A DNA stretch of 64,000 bases from Alteromonadaceae bacterium 2753L.S.0a.02. GTDB lineage: Bacteria > Pseudomonadota > Gammaproteobacteria > Pseudomonadales > Cellvibrionaceae. Position numbers and translations under genes: made by a program. The notes beneath the pieces were generated by a model. That model saw only the letters and a list, made by a program, of their open reading frames with translations. It was not told where the DNA came from and did no database searches. Positions 17,072 through 26,486 of this stretch are shown one piece after another (positions within the stretch are counted from its first letter, which is position 1; each line of letters begins with the position of its first letter). The stretch lies in assembly GCA_007827375.1 (NCBI GenBank), contig VISH01000002.1, positions 62,001-126,000 on the forward strand, written 5' to 3'.

Positions 17072-19594
17072 GTGGCTGAAAATTTCCAAAAATTCTCCGA
17101 TCCAAAGCGCCAATCGGCGCAGCCGGAAGATAATACCCCACCTCCGGCGAAACGCAGTGTTTCGATCCCGACACTCTCAGTGATCGGTTGTTTGGTTGTG
17201 GTTTTAATGATTTGTCTCGGCGTTTCTCACTTCGTTTATCAAACTCAGGTGTTAGCCAAACAACGAGCACAATTAAACGAGCTTGCTTCGCAGCGCGCTA
17301 AAATTACTGCACAAAATGTTGGTTTATACTTGGCTCGACTCGAAGACAGCGTTGCTCAATTTGCCGAAAAGCCACTATTGTTGCAGGCTGTTCAGGAAAA
17401 TAATCAGCCGCAAGTACAGCAATTTATAACGACATTCTCTCAGCAGCTTGGTAACGTGGTTGGACTGAGAATATTCGAACGCGGTACTGCCAAGTTGGAT
17501 GCTAAATCCAACCCGCCCATTCGCTTTTCAGAATTGGAGATGATAGGAGTCGCGGAGAGGATGAAACCGGTCCTTACTGAAGCGGCAAAAATAAACGACA
17601 AATGGTTGCTCACAATTGTAAAACCAATTATCGCTAAAGATGGTGATAAGGTTGTTGCTACGGTCATTGCGAGCTTGGATTCCAGCCCTCTTTCTGAAGT
17701 GCTATCGCAAAATAATATTGGCATGGGTGAGGTGGCTTTGGTACAAAAATTTGGCAATGAGCAACCTCAGGAAGTGATTAAAATTGCGTCTGCGACCGTT
17801 GCGCCCAGTGTCTTAGTGCCAATTCAGGACAGTTATTGGGAGGTGCGTTTTACGCCCAGTAGTCGCCTCGCTGCTCAAACTGCAAGTAATCTAACGTTAA
17901 TTACTGCAGGTTTAGCGTCAATGAGTTTGTTTTTAGTCATGTTAGCGGTTTGGTTTGGGCGCCGGTTGGGTAAACGCATCGAAGCTTCACGGGACGACAG
18001 CAAAAAAGGTGCATGGGGAGCAATTCGTGCCGTTGCCACTGCCAGTAAAGATGTTGCTTTTACCGATCCGCTGTTTCAAAGTAAAGATATTCTCGATGTG
18101 GAAATCGCGGGTGGTGACGAAGCCTTGTTGGCGCTTGATGAAAATAAAACAAGTAGTGCTTCTGGAAAACCGTCAGGTGAGATTGTCGATGAGTCAAAAA
18201 GTGACATCCGCATTTCAGAAACTATTTTCCGGGCTTACGATATTCGCGGTATTTACGGCAAAGATATCACCAAAGATGTTGCCTATCTCGTTGGGCAGGC
18301 CCTGGGCAGTGAAGCACAGGACGTAGGCGAAGATACATTAATCATTGCGCGGGATGCGCGTTTACACAGCCCACAGTTAACTGAATTTTTAATTCGTGGT
18401 GTGTTGAGCACTGGTTGTCACGTGTTAAATATCGGTACCGTACCTACGCCGTTGTTGTATTTCGCCGCGGAAACTTTACGGCAATCTTCCAGTGGTGTCA
18501 TGGTCACTGCCAGTCACAATCCCAGTGAGCACAATGGGTTTAAAGTTGTTATGAATGGCCAGTGTCGCTCCGAGCAGGATATCAAAGCCATTCGTTCTCG
18601 CATTCTTAGTAAGAATATCTACAGCGGTGCGGGTGAAGAGCATCGACACGACATTGTTTCCGAATATATCAGCACCATCTTTTCAGATGTGGCCCTGGCT
18701 GGCGATATCTCAATTGTTATTGATGCTGGCAACGCCGTTCCAGGTTTGGTAGCGCCGAAACTCTTCGAGGAGCTGGGCTGTCAGGTGACCGCGATAAATT
18801 GTGAGCTCGATGGCAACTTTCCTAATCACCCGCCAGACCCAACCGTTGAAGCCCATTTAAAATCGCTTATCGCAAAAGTTAAAGAGGTGGGCGCTGATTT
18901 AGGTGTGGCTTTGGATGGCGACGGCGATCGTTTAGTGGTGGTAACGCCACAAGGAAAGATTATTTGGCCTGATCGACTCTTAATGTTGTTTGCAAAAGAT
19001 GTTGTGGCGCGTAACCCTGGTGCTGATGTTGTGTTCGATGTAAAAAGCACTCGTCATTTAAATTCTGTAATTACCGATTCTGGAGGCCGTCCGATAATTT
19101 GGAAGACTGGCCATTCCCCCATGAAAATAAAAATGCAGGAATCCGGTGCACTATTGGGCGGTGAGTATTCCGGCCATATATTTATAAAAGATCGCTGGTA
19201 CGGATTTGACGACGGTTTGTATGCCGCGGCGCGTCTTATAGAAATACTAAGTTTGCAGGGGCAAACGCTCGATGAAATGTTTGCAGAATTTCCGGAGTCG
19301 CCTGCAACACCTGAAATCCGGGTCGCGGTGCCGGAAGCACAAAAATTCGAATTGGTACAGGCGCTTATTGAGCGCGGTGAATTTGGCGATGGTAAAAAGA
19401 CCACGCTGGATGGCTTGCGCATCGATTATTCCAATGGCTGGGGTTTGGTGCGAGCGTCCAATACCTCAGCTCACATAACCATGCGTTTTGAAGCCGATGA
19501 TGACAACGCGCTCCACGCGATTAAATCATTATTTGTGCGGCAATTACGCGATATAGACAGCTCGCTAAACGTTGACTGGGACCAAACAGGCTAA
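17072..19594 (+). CDS. algC: Membrane-anchored phosphomannomutase/phosphoglucomutase AlgC
   Basis: An 840-aa protein: membrane segment (about 34-56), extracytoplasmic sensor-like region (about 57-275), second membrane segment (about 277-298), an acidic linker, then a complete PMM/PGM from about 380 (ISETIFRAYDIRGIYG). The phosphoserine is S481 in MVTASHNPSEHNG; DGDGDR binds metal. The catalytic part interconverts mannose- or glucose-6-phosphate and the 1-phosphates for exopolysaccharide and LPS. The start is GTG at 17072 with AGGAG eight bases upstream. A similar long form is annotated in Pseudomonas. The stop overlaps the argB start (TAATG). Confidence 0.93.
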   Translation: MAENFQKFSDPKRQSAQPEDNTPPPAKRSVSIPTLSVIGCLVVVLMICLGVSHFVYQTQVLAKQRAQLNELASQRAKITAQNVGLYLARLEDSVAQFAEKPLLLQAVQENNQPQVQQFITTFSQQLGNVVGLRIFERGTAKLDAKSNPPIRFSELEMIGVAERMKPVLTEAAKINDKWLLTIVKPIIAKDGDKVVATVIASLDSSPLSEVLSQNNIGMGEVALVQKFGNEQPQEVIKIASATVAPSVLVPIQDSYWEVRFTPSSRLAAQTASNLTLITAGLASMSLFLVMLAVWFGRRLGKRIEASRDDSKKGAWGAIRAVATASKDVAFTDPLFQSKDILDVEIAGGDEALLALDENKTSSASGKPSGEIVDESKSDIRISETIFRAYDIRGIYGKDITKDVAYLVGQALGSEAQDVGEDTLIIARDARLHSPQLTEFLIRGVLSTGCHVLNIGTVPTPLLYFAAETLRQSSSGVMVTASHNPSEHNGFKVVMNGQCRSEQDIKAIRSRILSKNIYSGAGEEHRHDIVSEYISTIFSDVALAGDISIVIDAGNAVPGLVAPKLFEELGCQVTAINCELDGNFPNHPPDPTVEAHLKSLIAKVKEVGADLGVALDGDGDRLVVVTPQGKIIWPDRLLMLFAKDVVARNPGADVVFDVKSTRHLNSVITDSGGRPIIWKTGHSPMKIKMQESGALLGGEYSGHIFIKDRWYGFDDGLYAAARLIEILSLQGQTLDEMFAEFPESPATPEIRVAVPEAQKFELVQALIERGEFGDGKKTTLDGLRIDYSNGWGLVRASNTSAHITMRFEADDDNALHAIKSLFVRQLRDIDSSLNVDWDQTG

Positions 19595-20523
19595 TGCAAA
19601 ACGAAATTAACAATTCACTCGAAAATGCAGCACATGTTGCAGAAGTACTTACCGAAGCACTACCTTACATTCAAAAATTTATTGGCAAAACTATTGTTGT
19701 TAAATACGGCGGTAATGCAATGACTGACGCTGCGTTACAGAAAAGTTTTGCCCGAGATATAGTGCTTATGAAGCTGGTTGGTATGAATCCCATTGTGGTG
19801 CACGGAGGTGGTCCGCAAATTGGAGAATTGTTAGAGCGCTTGAATATTAAATCAGAGTTCGTGCAGGGCATGCGTGTCACTGATAGCCAAACCATGGATG
19901 TTGTCGAAATGGTGTTGGGGGCAACAGTTAATAAACAGATTGTGAGCCTGATTAATCACGCTGGCGGCCAGGCTATAGGAATCACAGGTAAAGATGGACA
20001 CCTCATTCAGGCAAAAAAACTCATTTTAAATCGTCAGCTCAGTGAAGAGCAGGAAGAAAATATAAAAGCGCCGGAAATTATCGATGTGGGCCATGTCGGA
20101 GAAGTAAAATCTATTAATAGAGCGGTAATTGATTTGCTGGTACAAAGCGATTTTATTCCGGTAATCGCGCCTATTGGCGTTGGAAGCGATGGTGCAACCT
20201 ATAACATTAATGCCGACCTCGTAGCGGGTAAAGTTGCGGAAATTCTGCAGGCCGAAAAATTAATGCTGCTTACTAATGTCGCTGGTTTGCAGGATAAAAG
20301 CGGTGAAGTGCTGACCGGTTTAACCACCGGTCGTGTAGATGAACTCATTCTCGATGGCACAATTCACGGAGGAATGCTCCCGAAAATTCGCTGCGCGTTA
20401 GATGCGGTAAAATCGGGCGTTTCCAGCGCTCATATCATCGATGGCCGGGTACCACACGCAATACTGTTGGAAATTTTTACAAATTCCGGCGTGGGAACCT
20501 TGATTACCAACCAAAGCCACTAA
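19594..20523 (+). CDS. argB: Acetylglutamate kinase
   Basis: The second step of arginine synthesis: phosphorylates N-acetylglutamate (309 aa, amino-acid kinase fold). Motifs are VVKYGGNAM, VVHGGGPQIGELLER, and the C-terminal GGMLPKIRCALDAVKSGV with HIIDGRVPHA. The N-terminal helix before the fold (about 1-28) is the kind linked to hexamer formation and arginine feedback. Its first base is the last base of the algC stop, so translation is coupled. Confidence 0.96.
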   Translation: MQNEINNSLENAAHVAEVLTEALPYIQKFIGKTIVVKYGGNAMTDAALQKSFARDIVLMKLVGMNPIVVHGGGPQIGELLERLNIKSEFVQGMRVTDSQTMDVVEMVLGATVNKQIVSLINHAGGQAIGITGKDGHLIQAKKLILNRQLSEEQEENIKAPEIIDVGHVGEVKSINRAVIDLLVQSDFIPVIAPIGVGSDGATYNINADLVAGKVAEILQAEKLMLLTNVAGLQDKSGEVLTGLTTGRVDELILDGTIHGGMLPKIRCALDAVKSGVSSAHIIDGRVPHAILLEIFTNSGVGTLITNQSH

Positions 20524-20545
20524 TTAGCGCAAAAATTCAGTTGAT

Positions 20546-20613
20546 GCCCCCCGGCGATACAGCTACGATAGAATTAACGCAGTGGGGGGCTGCGCGCTCC
20601 CCGACCTTTGGGG
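20546..20613. terminator. GC-rich hairpins downstream of argB
   Basis: GCCCCCC (20546-20552) can pair with GGGGGGC (20584-20590) across a 31-nt loop, and CCCC (20599-20602) with GGGG (20610-20613). No T-run follows, so termination is only a possibility. Confidence 0.3.
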
Positions 20614-20769
20614 CTCCCAAGCCGCAAATACAGCAAATTCTGGAACTCAATAATACATAATGGCGGGAATATTGCTGTACCACTCTTCAATTTTCGTGAC
20701 AGCTGCACGTCTCGGGCATCGACTGCCCGTAGGTTGTTGATATTTTCTGGCGCACCATGATTTAACGGA

Positions 20770-21363
20770 ATGAGTACAAATAATAAAAAACCCCGCAGGC
20801 AACAAATACTTGAAGCTCTGGCTCACATGTTGGAAGTTAGCCCAGGTGCCCGAATTACCACAGCGGCGTTGGCAAAACAGGTTGGTGTTTCGGAGGCTGC
20901 GCTCTACAGGCATTTCCCCAGTAAGTCTAAAATGTTTGAAGGCCTCATCGAATTTATCGAACAAACGCTATTTTCGCGTATTTCGATGATTAATGATGAG
21001 CCGGGCGCAGCGATTGAGCGTTGTGAAAAAATTATTCATTTACTTCTGGCTTTTTCAGAGCGTAACCCGGGTATTACACGGATATTAACCGGCGACGCCC
21101 TGGCGGGAGAAACTGAACGTTTACGCCAGCGGGTGGTGCAGTTATTTGATCGTATCGAAACGCAATTACGGCAAATGTTTCGCACCGCCGAGTTGGAAGA
21201 AGGCTTGAAATTTACCGCGAGCGTGAATGCCACGGTAGCCTTACTCATGGCCTTGGTAGAAGGTAAGATGGCGCAGTACGTGCGCAGCGATTTTAAACGG
21301 CCGCCCTCAGATGCCTGGGATATTCAGTGGCAGAGCGTCGTTAAAGGCTTGGTAAAAGTTTAG
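20770..21363 (+). CDS. slmA: Nucleoid occlusion factor SlmA
   Basis: A TetR-family DNA-binding protein (197 aa) that blocks FtsZ assembly over the nucleoid. The N-terminus has KKPRRQQILEALAHML and the helix-turn-helix TTAALAKQVGVSEAALYRHF; the C-terminus has the SlmA-type ALVEGKMAQYVRSDFKRPP. It lies in the coaBC-(dut)-algC-argB-slmA/pyrE neighbourhood shared by many gammaproteobacteria, convergent with the pyrE-DUF4124 pair. Confidence 0.93.
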   Translation: MSTNNKKPRRQQILEALAHMLEVSPGARITTAALAKQVGVSEAALYRHFPSKSKMFEGLIEFIEQTLFSRISMINDEPGAAIERCEKIIHLLLAFSERNPGITRILTGDALAGETERLRQRVVQLFDRIETQLRQMFRTAELEEGLKFTASVNATVALLMALVEGKMAQYVRSDFKRPPSDAWDIQWQSVVKGLVKV

Positions 21364-21427
21364 CCATTGAACGAGCCGTTGCTCGCCTTGCTCCATTTGC
21401 AGTCATCCGGCGGGAACATCAAATTCT

Positions 21428-22075
21428 TCAATCAGTTTTTGCATCGGATTGCTTTTCAAGCGCTTCACCTTTCACGAATGCAGCAATATCTTCATCGTAT
21501 TTTGTAATCACTTCCTGGTATTCATCCGCTCTGATTTGCAACAACTCTTCCGCGACTGTCAATTCTGCACGGGTATCGCGCAGGCTTTGTAATACAGATT
21601 CCGGAACCTTTTGGTTGCGGCGTTCAAAGTCGGCGGCCTGCCCCATGATTTTGTGAATCTGATTTTTAAGGTTACTGATATTGCCTTTCAGAATTGCAAT
21701 ATTTGTATTGATATTTGCTAGGCGCCGCTGTTTTGCCCCCTCAATATCTTCACCAGAAGAGTAGCGTTGCTTCAGGCGTGCGTAGGCTTCACGCGCTTCG
21801 CGTTCGGCTGCGTTCTTGGCAACCTCCTCTTCGGTGGGCGCTGGCGGTACCACTTTCACAACCTGCCCAGACGCATTCAGTACTTCATAGCCTGATTGTG
21901 CATATTCTGGAGGAATGGAGTTATCCAGCACTTTCACGCCGTCTTTATTGATGTATCGGTAGTAGACGTGTTGTGCATTGGCTCCCAGGGGGAGCAGAAG
22001 CCCAGCGCAGAACAGAAGTGTAATGCAGTGTCGTGTTACGGCTTTACTAGGGCAATTAAGAGCGAAATGCAGCAT
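21428..22075 (-). CDS. Exported DUF4124-like coiled-coil protein
   Basis: A 215-aa exported protein. After a signal peptide (cleaved after GANAQ, near residue 35), a short DUF4124-type domain (YYRYINKDGVKVLDNSIPPE) is followed by a long charged coiled coil (about 85-200). The function is unknown; DUF4124 proteins are common in the periplasm of gammaproteobacteria. The start ATG shares a base with the pyrE stop (TAATG), so translation is coupled to pyrE. Confidence 0.75.
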   Translation of the reverse strand: MLHFALNCPSKAVTRHCITLLFCAGLLLPLGANAQHVYYRYINKDGVKVLDNSIPPEYAQSGYEVLNASGQVVKVVPPAPTEEEVAKNAAEREAREAYARLKQRYSSGEDIEGAKQRRLANINTNIAILKGNISNLKNQIHKIMGQAADFERRNQKVPESVLQSLRDTRAELTVAEELLQIRADEYQEVITKYDEDIAAFVKGEALEKQSDAKTD

Positions 22076-22716
22076 TAAGGGGTTCCGTATTCCTGGCGAT
22101 AACTGGCCACCTGATCAAGGGTGTTTGTATCGCCTGTTAATTCAAGATAGGCCATGATGTGGTCTAAGTCGATAATGCTCACCACAGGTACCCCGGTTTG
22201 CTGTTGTAATTCGTCAATCGCAGAAAGCTGTCCCTGGCCTCGCTCTTTGCGATTGAGTCCAATAACAATGGCTGCTGGTACGGCACGAGCCGTTTCTAAT
22301 AGACCCAGCACTTCTCGAATCGCGGTGCCGGCGGTAATCACATCATCCACAATCGCAACCCTGCCAGCCAGGGGAGCGCCAACAAGGGTGCCTCCTTCGC
22401 CGTGATCTTTGGCTTCTTTGCGATTGTAGGCATAGGGGAGGTCGAGTGTGTGGTGATCCGCCAGTGCTATAGCGGTGGCAGTCGCCAGGGGAATCCCCTT
22501 GTAGGCTGGGCCGAAAATCATGTCCACTTTGTGGCCTGAAGCGACCAGGGCCTGGGCATAGGCGCGACCAATTGCTGCAATGTAGCTGCCCATATGCATT
22601 TGCCCGGCGTTGAAGAAATAAGGGCTAACTCTGCCAGACTTTAGTGTGAATTCACCAAAGCGTAAGGCCTTGCTGGCGATGGCCATTTCGATAAATTCCC
22701 GTTGATAAGACAGCAT
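22075..22716 (-). CDS. pyrE: Orotate phosphoribosyltransferase
   Basis: Makes orotidine-5'-phosphate from orotate and PRPP in pyrimidine synthesis (213 aa). The PRPP-binding motif is VAIVDDVITAGTAI; FTLKSGRVSPYFFNAG and MIFGPAYKGIPLA are family signatures. The frame is open from 22761, but the ATG at 22716 has GGAG six bases upstream and gives the usual start (MLSYQREFIEMA). It is divergent from crc, as in Pseudomonas. Confidence 0.96.
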   Translation of the reverse strand: MLSYQREFIEMAIASKALRFGEFTLKSGRVSPYFFNAGQMHMGSYIAAIGRAYAQALVASGHKVDMIFGPAYKGIPLATATAIALADHHTLDLPYAYNRKEAKDHGEGGTLVGAPLAGRVAIVDDVITAGTAIREVLGLLETARAVPAAIVIGLNRKERGQGQLSAIDELQQQTGVPVVSIIDLDHIMAYLELTGDTNTLDQVASYRQEYGTP

Positions 22717-23041
22717 TAACAACTCCATGGACAGATGCGGGTGGCTAGCAAAACGCAGCAAGCCCGCATATTAAACATACGTTAAAAATTGTAACAACCG
22801 GTTTTCTACGGAAACCGGGACTGGTACGGGAAAAAGTCGCGTTCGCAGCCCGATTTCACCAACGTTCTCCCATTGGCGGCGAAATTGTGGAATCCGACTA
22901 TTATAGGAAAGTGGCCCAATCAATTCCGAACATAGGCCGATTAGATCCGAAACCACCTGAACACGGGATGAATTACCTCATAATTAATGACAACAAATTA
23001 AAAGAATCTGTATCATACCAAGGTGTTATAAAGGGGTTGGT

Positions 23042-23815
23042 ATGAGAGTAATCAGTCTGTGCGTTGACGGTATTCATCAGGCGGCTCAGAGAGGCCTTTA
23101 CGATTGGATTGAGGAGCAGGATGCCGACATCATCTGCCTTCAAGACCTCAGAGCGCTTGAGTATGAGCTGGATGATGCTGTTTTTCATCCAGAGGGTTAC
23201 TTCGCGTACTTTTTCGATTCCGGCATCAAGCATTACAACGGCGTTGCCATTTATTCCCGTATTCAGCCAAAAGCATTAATTTACGGGTTGGGCTTTGCGA
23301 GTGGTGTGGATATGGAGGGGCGTTACCTGCAGGTGGATTTTGAGCGCTATTCGATCGGTTCATTGTTGGCCCCCTCGGCGGTTTCAGAAGCGGAGTCCCA
23401 GGAAGTTAAAATCAAATTTTTCGACGATTTTCAGGCTTTGTTGCACAAAATTACCCGCAAGCGACGCCATTTCATTTTTTGCGGTAATTGGGCTATGGCC
23501 CACACCAAAAAAGATGTCGAAAACTGGGAAGCCAATGTCAATCAATCTGGTTTCCTTGGGCATGAGCAGCAGTGGATGAATCAACTGTTTCGCCAGCTGG
23601 GTTATTCCGATGCGTTTCGCTTGGCGGTGGGTGAAGGCGGCGAGTTCTCCTGGTGGCCATCAGGTAAAATCGGTGAAGGTGATGGCTGGCGCACCGACTA
23701 TCAGGTTATTTCAGAAGCGCTTTCCAAAAAAGTGGAGTACGCAGCCATGTACAAAACCCGCCACTTCTCCAGCCATCTGCCCGTAATCGTTGATTACGAT
23801 ATTGATGATTTGTAG
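23042..23815 (+). CDS. crc: Catabolite repression control protein Crc
   Basis: 257 aa with the exonuclease III/EEP fold. In Pseudomonas, Crc acts with Hfq to repress translation of catabolic mRNAs when preferred carbon is present. Alignment is clear along the length: ADIICLQDLRA, GVAIYSRIQPKALIYGLGF, RKRRHFIFCG, EFSWWP and a C-terminal VIVDYD. Catalytic residues of true exonuclease III are changed (CGNWAMAH where GDxN is expected, SSHLP where SDHxP is expected), as in Pseudomonas Crc, so nuclease activity is unlikely. The neighbouring pyrE strengthens the call. Confidence 0.88.
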   Translation: MRVISLCVDGIHQAAQRGLYDWIEEQDADIICLQDLRALEYELDDAVFHPEGYFAYFFDSGIKHYNGVAIYSRIQPKALIYGLGFASGVDMEGRYLQVDFERYSIGSLLAPSAVSEAESQEVKIKFFDDFQALLHKITRKRRHFIFCGNWAMAHTKKDVENWEANVNQSGFLGHEQQWMNQLFRQLGYSDAFRLAVGEGGEFSWWPSGKIGEGDGWRTDYQVISEALSKKVEYAAMYKTRHFSSHLPVIVDYDIDDL

Positions 23816-23838
23816 CTAACCGGGTTGAGCCCGGTTAG
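23816..23838. terminator. Stem-loop between convergent crc and argH
   Basis: CTAACCGGG and CCCGGTTAG form a perfect 9-bp stem with a TTGAG loop, directly after the crc stop and 22 bp from the argH stop. There is no strong T-run. It is a likely shared 3'-end hairpin. Confidence 0.6.
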
Positions 23839-23860
23839 GGTCTGACGCTGTGAGCTTCGT

Positions 23861-25258
23861 TTATCTCTCAGCCAATTCTTGCTTGGCCAGAGTCGCGGCC
23901 TGCAGTACTTGATTCGGGGCTGTGCCACCTATGTGGTTACGCGCAGCGACGGAACCTTCCAGTGTAAGCACATCGAATACATCCTGTTCAATTTCGCTTG
24001 AGAATTGTTGCAGTTCCGCAAGCGTCATTTCAGACAGATCGCGCCCTTGCTCGATACCGAAAGCCACGGACTTGCCGACAATCTCATGGGAATCGCGAAA
24101 CGCAATACCTTTACGCACCAGATAGTCGGCGAGATCGGTGGCGGTTGAAAAGCCGCGCTTGGCCGCTTCATACATGGCTTCTTTATTGGGTTTGAGCGCG
24201 GGGATCATATCGGCAAACGCACGCAGGCAATCTTTAACGGTGTCGGCGGTATCGAACAACGGCTCTTTGTCTTCCTGATTGTCTTTGTTGTAGGCCAGGG
24301 GTTGCGATTTCATCAGCGTAAGCAGACTAATCAGATGGCCATTAACTCGGCCGGTTTTGCCGCGCACCAGCTCGGGCACATCGGGGTTTTTCTTTTGCGG
24401 CATTATGGATGAGCCTGTGCAGAAGCGATCGGGTAGATGAATGAAATTAAATTGTGCCGAGGTCCACAACACCAGTTCTTCACTGGCACGGGACAGATGC
24501 GTCATCAGCAGTGCTGCGAAACTGGCAAATTCGATGGCAAAGTCACGGTCAGAAACAGAATCGAGTGAATTGCGGGTAGGCTGGGTAAAGCCTAACAGTG
24601 TGGCGGTTTGTTCGCGATCAATGGGGTAGGTGGTACCCGCTAGGGCTGCAGCACCCAATGGTGATTGGTTGAGGCGTTTACGGCACCCCATAAGACGACC
24701 ATAATCGCGATTTAACATTTCATACCAGGCCAGCAGATGATGCCCAAAGGTGACAGGCTGAGCCGTTTGCAAATGAGTAAAGCCTGGCATGATGGTCGCG
24801 GATTCGCGCACAGCAAGCTCCACCAAACCTTGCTGCAGGCGGGTAAGTTCTGCAGCGATGTTGTCAATTTCATCGCGCAGGTAAAGGCGAATATCGGTGG
24901 CCACCTGATCGTTTCGGGAGCGACCGGTATGAAGTTTTTTACCGGTGATGCCAATGCGTTTGGTTAGCTCGGCTTCGATGTTCATGTGAACATCTTCGAG
25001 GCTCACTGACCACGAGAACCGGCCGGCTTCGATGTCGTTGCGAATGCTTTCCAGGCCATCGATAATCGCGGTTTTTTCTTCGTCACTGAGCACGCCAACC
25101 GAGGCAAGCATGGTGGCATGAGCGATTGAGCCGTTGATATCCTGATGGTACATGCGCTGATCAAAAGTTACCGACGCCGTGAAACGTTCCACAAAAGCAT
25201 CGGTGGGTTCACTGAAGCGCCCGCCCCAGGGTTTTACAGAATTGTCATCGTGGCTCAT
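23861..25258 (-). CDS. argH: Argininosuccinate lyase
   Basis: The last step of arginine synthesis: splits argininosuccinate into arginine and fumarate (465 aa, fumarase/aspartase superfamily). The signature GSSIMPQKKNPDVPEL, the N-terminal KPWGGRFSEPTDAFVERF and TGRSRNDQVATD are all present. It is divergent from algZ, as in Pseudomonas. Confidence 0.97.
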   Translation of the reverse strand: MSHDDNSVKPWGGRFSEPTDAFVERFTASVTFDQRMYHQDINGSIAHATMLASVGVLSDEEKTAIIDGLESIRNDIEAGRFSWSVSLEDVHMNIEAELTKRIGITGKKLHTGRSRNDQVATDIRLYLRDEIDNIAAELTRLQQGLVELAVRESATIMPGFTHLQTAQPVTFGHHLLAWYEMLNRDYGRLMGCRKRLNQSPLGAAALAGTTYPIDREQTATLLGFTQPTRNSLDSVSDRDFAIEFASFAALLMTHLSRASEELVLWTSAQFNFIHLPDRFCTGSSIMPQKKNPDVPELVRGKTGRVNGHLISLLTLMKSQPLAYNKDNQEDKEPLFDTADTVKDCLRAFADMIPALKPNKEAMYEAAKRGFSTATDLADYLVRKGIAFRDSHEIVGKSVAFGIEQGRDLSEMTLAELQQFSSEIEQDVFDVLTLEGSVAARNHIGGTAPNQVLQAATLAKQELAER

Positions 25259-25364
25259 AGTTAGACCTAGTGAGAGTTTTTACCCGGAACCAAGAGGCAC
25301 TGGGTGAATTGGCATTCGTCGGTTAAATTTTTGACCGCGCATTATACCCGAGCAGGCATCACCG

Positions 25365-26456
25365 TTGGCACCAGGCAAGCAAAATAACGACAACACCGCA
25401 GCCACAGACGCAATCGATTTTCTGCCAGATCTGTGCAGTGTTCAGAGTGTGTTGGGGCTAATCATCGTCAGTGAATTGCTGGTGATGGCGCTCATTGTAT
25501 CTGCAGGCTCTCTGACGGGTTTTGACTGGACCCAGTTTGGTATGACTTCCATGTTGGTGCTCTGGATCGTGTTGTCGAGCGCGGGCTCATTGTGTCGCCT
25601 GCGCCGCATTTTGATTGTTGTGCCGCCCATTGTCGCCGGAATATTGAGTTATATGCTCACCCTGTTGATCACCCTTTTCTTTTCTGTGTTGTATTTTAAA
25701 TACATCGACGAACGCCCCCTGCGGTTTGACGCAGTACTAGGGAATTTGCTGGTTGCGGCGGTTATCTCAGGGGTGGCTTTGCGCTATCTGTATTTGCAGC
25801 AACAACTGCGTAATCAACAAAAGGCCGAAATGATGGCCCGCATCCAGGCCTTGCAGTCACGCATTCGCCCCCACTTTCTCTTTAATAGCATGAATTCCAT
25901 AGCGAGTTTGATTGGCATCGACCCTCCCGCTGCGGAGCGTATGGTCATCGATCTTTCGCGTTTGTTTCGCGCCAGTTTAAAGCAGGCCGGGCTTACCGCG
26001 CTGAGTGAGGAAATTGCTCTGTGCGAGAGTTATATCGACATTGAGCAAATTCGCATGGGCGAGCGACTGCGCGTTGAGTGGCATTATCTCCACAATGATC
26101 AAGCGACCAATCGCGACGATGAAGCCCTGCGGCATGCCTCGGTTCCCAGTTTTTTAATTCAACCTCTGGTGGAAAATGCGATTTACCACGGTATTCAGCC
26201 GATACCTGAGGGCGGTACCATAGCGATTAGCATCGCCATTAATAATAATCGTGTCGCGGTAAGCATTCGCAACCCGGTGCTGTCACGGGAGCAATTCACC
26301 CACCATCGCCACATCGCCGACAACAATGGCATGGCGCTCGAAAATATCAGGCACCGATTAGTCGCCTATTATGAAAATAGAGCTGAGCTGAAAGTTGAAA
26401 ATTTACCCGGTGAATTTGCCGTGCATTTGCGTTTCCCCGCGAAACCGCGCCATTAA
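25365..26456 (+). CDS. algZ: LytS-like sensor histidine kinase AlgZ/FimS
   Basis: A membrane histidine kinase (363 aa) paired with AlgR. In Pseudomonas the pair controls alginate and type IV pili. About four membrane segments (28-140) are followed by a His_kinase domain with H170 in SRIRPHFLFNSMNSI and an N-box in LVENAIYHGIQP. The likely start is TTG at 25365, since the N-terminus (DFLPDLCS) aligns with Pseudomonas AlgZ and no in-frame ATG occurs before the first membrane segment; the start remains uncertain. It lies between argH and algR as in Pseudomonas. Confidence 0.88.
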   Translation: MAPGKQNNDNTAATDAIDFLPDLCSVQSVLGLIIVSELLVMALIVSAGSLTGFDWTQFGMTSMLVLWIVLSSAGSLCRLRRILIVVPPIVAGILSYMLTLLITLFFSVLYFKYIDERPLRFDAVLGNLLVAAVISGVALRYLYLQQQLRNQQKAEMMARIQALQSRIRPHFLFNSMNSIASLIGIDPPAAERMVIDLSRLFRASLKQAGLTALSEEIALCESYIDIEQIRMGERLRVEWHYLHNDQATNRDDEALRHASVPSFLIQPLVENAIYHGIQPIPEGGTIAISIAINNNRVAVSIRNPVLSREQFTHHRHIADNNGMALENIRHRLVAYYENRAELKVENLPGEFAVHLRFPAKPRH

Positions 26457-26486
26457 AGTCACGCCCCTAAAGAGGAAAGGTTTGCT

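Noticed and set aside
20647..20964. 105-codon minus-strand ORF overlapping the slmA start
   Set aside because: Its second half is the antisense of slmA and there is no start signal.
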